Assembly: GCA_034696485.1 (NCBI GenBank)
Contig: JAQIWT010001417.1
Coordinates: forward strand, 1-10,878
Origin: Isohypsibius dastychi
Lineage: Eukaryota > Tardigrada > Eutardigrada > Parachela > Isohypsibiidae
Direction: 5' to 3'
DNA: 10,878 nucleotides
The notes beneath the pieces were generated by a model. The model was not told the DNA's origin and did no database searches. It saw only the letters and a list, made by a program, of their open reading frames with translations. Made by a program: the position numbers and the translations under genes. Shown here one piece after another: positions 7,912 through 10,878 of this stretch. Position 1 is the first letter of the stretch, and every line of letters begins with the position of its first letter.

Positions 7912-8836
7912 AAGATTTCTGTAATTAAGGTGATGATCTGAGCAAAACTTGTTGAGTCAAACCAAAGCATAGCGGAGCTCCGCACTGGTAGTACATACCC
8001 GGATGACCATGGAATACAGTGATACAGTTGTTTGCCGTCGGGGAATCGAGAAATTTAGCGTTTACTCATTCCGAGAAAACGAGGAGGCAGCTTTCAACGA
8101 ATCACTCCAGTTTCTGTTCGTAGAAGAATCCATCTCGATTAACATACTCTGTATTCGCGGGGATTTACTGCGGAGCATGTCATTGTGTGGCCAGCACTAT
8201 ACGCGGCCAGAGTACGGGATGGTTGATATTTTGTCCTGAATAACAGTGATAAAGGTCCACTCGTATAAATTCACGAGCGCAACAATTGCTCTAGAATTTT
8301 CAGATGGCGACGTCTGCACGGGTAACAACGTTGGAAACCGGCGTCGGTCATTTGCTACATCATCGGTGGCGGCGCTAAATAACGTCAGTTAGAAATTGTG
8401 TGACATATGGTTTCACGCGATGTTTTGGCGACTTACATGGCAAATGTAAACACATTAAGTTCTGTAAGATAAACACTGGAAAATTCAATGAGCAAAAGCC
8501 CAGTAATTTTTACCTCGCCCGATGTTAGCGATCATGATTTGACTGCGACAACCTGCGTAAATGAAATCTTAGAAAGTCCGCTGCGAGACCGGTAAACAAT
8601 TTTTCGCGATTCACCTCCATTGAACGTGTGTTCACCCCCTACCTCCCGCCAGGATGATTGGAGTCGTTTCTGGGTTTTGCAAAACTCCTGATTCCAAAAC
8701 TTGCAACATGTTATCCATAGTACGGTCGGCTCCAGTCGTTGTACAATCGATATCCCGGGCAGTTTTGGCCAACCAGGTATAGTTCCTCGTGTTACACGTC
8801 TGAGATTTGTACAGTACATTGTTTTCATCGTTTTCA
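7912..8836. other. Intergenic stretch with little recognisable content
   Basis: Apart from the short plus-strand open frame at 8009-8239 I see nothing firm. Scattered splice-like signals occur on the minus strand (for example TTATTCAG|GACAAAAT at about 8237), but the pieces cannot be chained into one convincing gene. A short stem, CTCGT-N8-ACGAG, lies near 8260-8277. Confidence 0.35.
8009..8239 (+). CDS. Short hypothetical open frame with strong start context (uncertain)
   Basis: The ATG at 8009 sits in ACCATGG, an ideal vertebrate-style start context; another in-frame ATG lies at 8003. The 76-aa product begins MEYSDTVVCRRGIEKFSVYS and ends PEYGMVDILS. Its composition is balanced and protein-like, with an acidic, helix-prone stretch (RENEEAAFNESLQFLFVEES). 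I recognise no domain, and there is no neighbouring exon to support it. It may be a single-exon fragment, a relic or chance. Confidence 0.2.
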   Translation: MEYSDTVVCRRGIEKFSVYSFRENEEAAFNESLQFLFVEESISINILCIRGDLLRSMSLCGQHYTRPEYGMVDILS

Positions 8837-8948
8837 ATGAGTGGTATGAGTGGTATGAGTGGCATGAGTGGTATGAGTGGTATGAGTGGTATGAGTGGTA
8901 TGAGTGGTATGAGTGGTATGAGTGGTATGAGTGGTATGAGTGGTATGG
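8837..8948 (-). repeat. 9-bp minisatellite (TGGTATGAG)n, about 12 units
   Basis: About twelve near-perfect head-to-tail copies of TGGTATGAG, with one variant (TGGCATGAG near 8860). On the minus strand the unit is CTCATACCA, the same unit as in the array at 851-909. It lies 28 bp from the second copy of the 31-bp core, on the same side as in copy 1. The near identity of units points to recent expansion or homogenisation. Confidence 0.92.
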
Positions 8949-8976
8949 GTTGGTGTGTCATGTGTGTGTGATATTC

Positions 8977-9007
8977 TTTCATTTTGGCCCGTAGGGGCCG
9001 CCATAGT
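8977..9007 (-). repeat. Interspersed repeat core, copy 2 (31 bp, inverted)
   Basis: Exact reverse complement of 691-721. Read on the minus strand, it is preceded by GGTACAGGTGT and followed by a CA-rich spacer and then the 9-bp array at 8948-8837. It lies between the integrase-HECT pair and the end of XPO6. Confidence 0.75.
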
Positions 9008-9022
9008 ACACCTGTACCGAAG

Positions 9023-9049
9023 GTACTCGATCCGAACGTACTCGATCCG
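9023..9049 (+). repeat. Short direct repeat GTACTCGATCCG x2
   Basis: GTACTCGATCCG occurs at 9023-9034 and again at 9038-9049, a period of 15 bp. It lies just outside repeat core copy 2 and may belong to the same interspersed element. Confidence 0.6.
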
Positions 9050-9260
9050 GGCGGATAATGCAATGCACAACGCACGTACCCAAAATCGCACATAATTTTG
9101 TGTTGTGGTAGTGTCAAGCAGTGGCGATGATTTCTTTCATTTTCCCAAATTATCAACATGATATCTTCTGCTTTCTTTCACAAGATTGCTGGTAAGATTA
9201 CATTGTCCCATTTCTCAAAAACAACAACCTTCATACAACAAAGAGAACACAGCCAGCTGG

Positions 9261-10878
9261 TTAAAGAACTGTCGAGTTATACACCCCAAAACACCGAATC
9301 TCGCATATCAAAGTCCGAATCTGTTCCGTAAACGCCACCTGATCAGTTTCCATCTCAAACTCCTCATAAAGGTTCATTTTTTGCTCATTCTGTAAACCGG
9401 GATAAGACTCCAGGAACGCCGGAAAATAACTTGTGTGAAAAAACTCAGGATCGACAACGGCGATTTGATATAACAGGAAGTACATCTCATCCATAAGGAT
9501 CTGCTTATCTTTGTTAATCAACATCGTCATCAGAGTGTCCAAGTAGTCTTTCCGGAGTGCAATCAGAAAGGATGATTTCTGGAAGATATGCTTGGAGGTA
9601 TGAAGTTGAGTGAGTCCGCGTAAAACCAGCTGGGCTACGGAGATTTCTGGCTGAACTAGAGCTGAACCGAGACAGCGCATGATCAGCAGGAAATCACCAT
9701 CCTCCGATTTATCATCCCGCACCTGAAAAGAAATTCAAGCTGAGTTGTTGCAAGTTGCAATCAGTTAAAAGTAGTAATAATCTTTGGATTCTCTATGAAA
9801 TGCTATGCTTACCGAAACATCGATTCCGTCCCCATTCGAGCTGTTGACCATCCGAACACTTTTGAAAAAATAGGTCCAGTGGTTCTGCAGCACACTAATA
9901 AGCAGTTCAAACGACGCCGTTTTGAAATCAATCTTGATATCCCCGAAACTTTGCAACGCCGGACAGACTATATGACATAATCCCAAAACGGCCGGAAGAT
10001 ACGATTTATAAGCAGGGTCACCAACCACCAGTTTCAGCAAATCAAAACAAGTCGTCAGAGATTCCACTTGCATCGGATCAGAACTCCTCAAAACAGACAA
10101 CAGCTCGTCCGGATCCAGAAACTGCTCAAACAAGCCCTCGAAGAGATCCGACAAAGGTGGGGTAAGTTCCGGCGGAAATGCGGACTTTAAACAGCTGAAA
10201 ATGTTCAAGACAAACTTCAGGATGCTGGAACGCTCTGCTGGTGATTGTTTAAGCACAGGAAGTAGCTGGACAGTTCGTATTAGAAGTGGATGAATCGATG
10301 ACAAGATGATTTGTTTTGACTTTTTCGGATCTTCAGACGAATTCTGAAGAAGTCCATCAAAGATTTTCAAAGTTTCCTGGATGATTCTAGCATTCTAAAA
10401 ACACGGCTAAACATCCAACAACAAGAACTGCAGGGAGGAGGATTACGTACTTCCGGTCTGAGATCGTTGCTGGTAATATTGACATATGGACTGGAGATGG
10501 CTGAAATTAGCTGAGCATGTTTCTGAGCACGCTTATCCCAGTTCTGGTTATTCTGCCCAGGTAACCCAATAGGAAGACTGAGAATATTGGACAGTCCGGC
10601 GATCAAATTGATGAGGATGTCGGATTGAAAGCATACCAGAACAGTAGGAGGGTTTTCAGTGAAAGTATTATACAGGTCAGTAACAGGATTCAGTTCCAGC
10701 ATCGAGGGAATTCTGCAAACAAACGATATATTCACTATTCCCGTGGGTCGGTCGTGGACTTCAGAGCCATGCCAAGCCATGATACTTGAACTAACCTGAT
10801 TATTTTTGTGAGACTCCTGAACGTTCTGGAGCTGGCCAAAGCGATCGAGTTTTGTGCTTGAAGAAGAACCGGCTCGAT
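9261..10878 (-). CDS. XPO6: Exportin-6, C-terminal part (last four exons, partial)
   Basis: Minus-strand exons are 10878-10796 (continues beyond the window), 10712-10451, 10394-9813 and 9722-9261 with the stop. Introns of 83, 56 and 90 bp have GT-AG ends and junctions keep frame, giving the last 462 residues. Exportin-6 is a Ran-dependent importin-beta-type carrier that takes profilin-actin out of the nucleus. Stretches matching the vertebrate protein in order are the SNILSLP and HAQLISAISSPY region, then IIQETLKIFDGLLQNSSED, a helical solenoid with LPAVLGLCHIVCPAL, then LQNHWTYFFKSV, then the C-terminus FLESYPGLQNEQKM, FTEQIRTLICEIRCF and a short tail. The sequence is all helical HEAT-like repeats. 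Divergence from human is high, suggesting a fast-evolving lineage. The N-terminal half, which would bind Ran, lies outside the window. Confidence 0.9.

Noticed and set aside
8150-8237. Minus-strand exon-like piece with a WD-repeat-like look (LAAYSAGHTMTCSAVNP)
   Set aside because: Only one short segment with no GH-WD periodicity; it overlaps the plus-strand frame at 8009-8239 and cannot be chained to an upstream exon.
8632-9159. Minus-strand frames through the right minisatellite, including a non-repetitive stretch reading TARDIDCTTTGADRTMDN near 8690-8760
   Set aside because: The repeat part is an artefact. The non-repetitive part looks somewhat protein-like, with a possible donor after LAGG, but no start, acceptor or family could be assigned and its phase does not join the candidate exon at 7902.

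Overview
This is eukaryotic DNA, most likely from an invertebrate animal with compact genes. Every gene that can be traced is split by GT-AG introns of about 50-170 bp (one of 624 bp). One of them encodes the C-terminal part of exportin-6, a family that many animals have but yeasts and nematodes lack. I cannot name the lineage; a flatworm or a small-genome crustacean would fit, but that is a guess.

The centre (1284-6960) holds two intact genes transcribed away from each other across a 324-bp gap. The minus-strand gene (3017 to 1284, 5 exons) encodes a 481-aa DDE integrase/transposase with a helix-turn-helix and a complete D229-D286-E321 triad. The plus-strand gene (3342 to 6960, 9 exons) encodes a 797-aa HECT-type E3 ubiquitin ligase of the G2E3-like kind: an N-terminal Cys/His zinc-binding motif, a ubiquitin-interacting motif, a HECT domain with catalytic Cys764, and the conserved Phe four residues from the C-terminus. 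All exon junctions keep both frames open. I infer a mobile element that carries a transposase plus a ubiquitin ligase, but I could not find its terminal inverted repeats or target-site duplication by eye.

The right end (9261-10878, minus strand) is the last four exons of XPO6, the nuclear exporter of profilin-actin. Between the two lie poorly coding DNA (6961-9260) with two unrecognised short coding candidates, a 23-bp perfect inverted repeat spanning 341 bp, and a 9-bp minisatellite.

An interspersed repeat with an identical 31-bp core plus a nearby (ATACCACTC)n-type array occurs twice in opposite orientation (691-909 and 8837-9007), with both arrays pointing inward, flanking the integrase-HECT pair. 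The left 690 bp shows no gene I can support.
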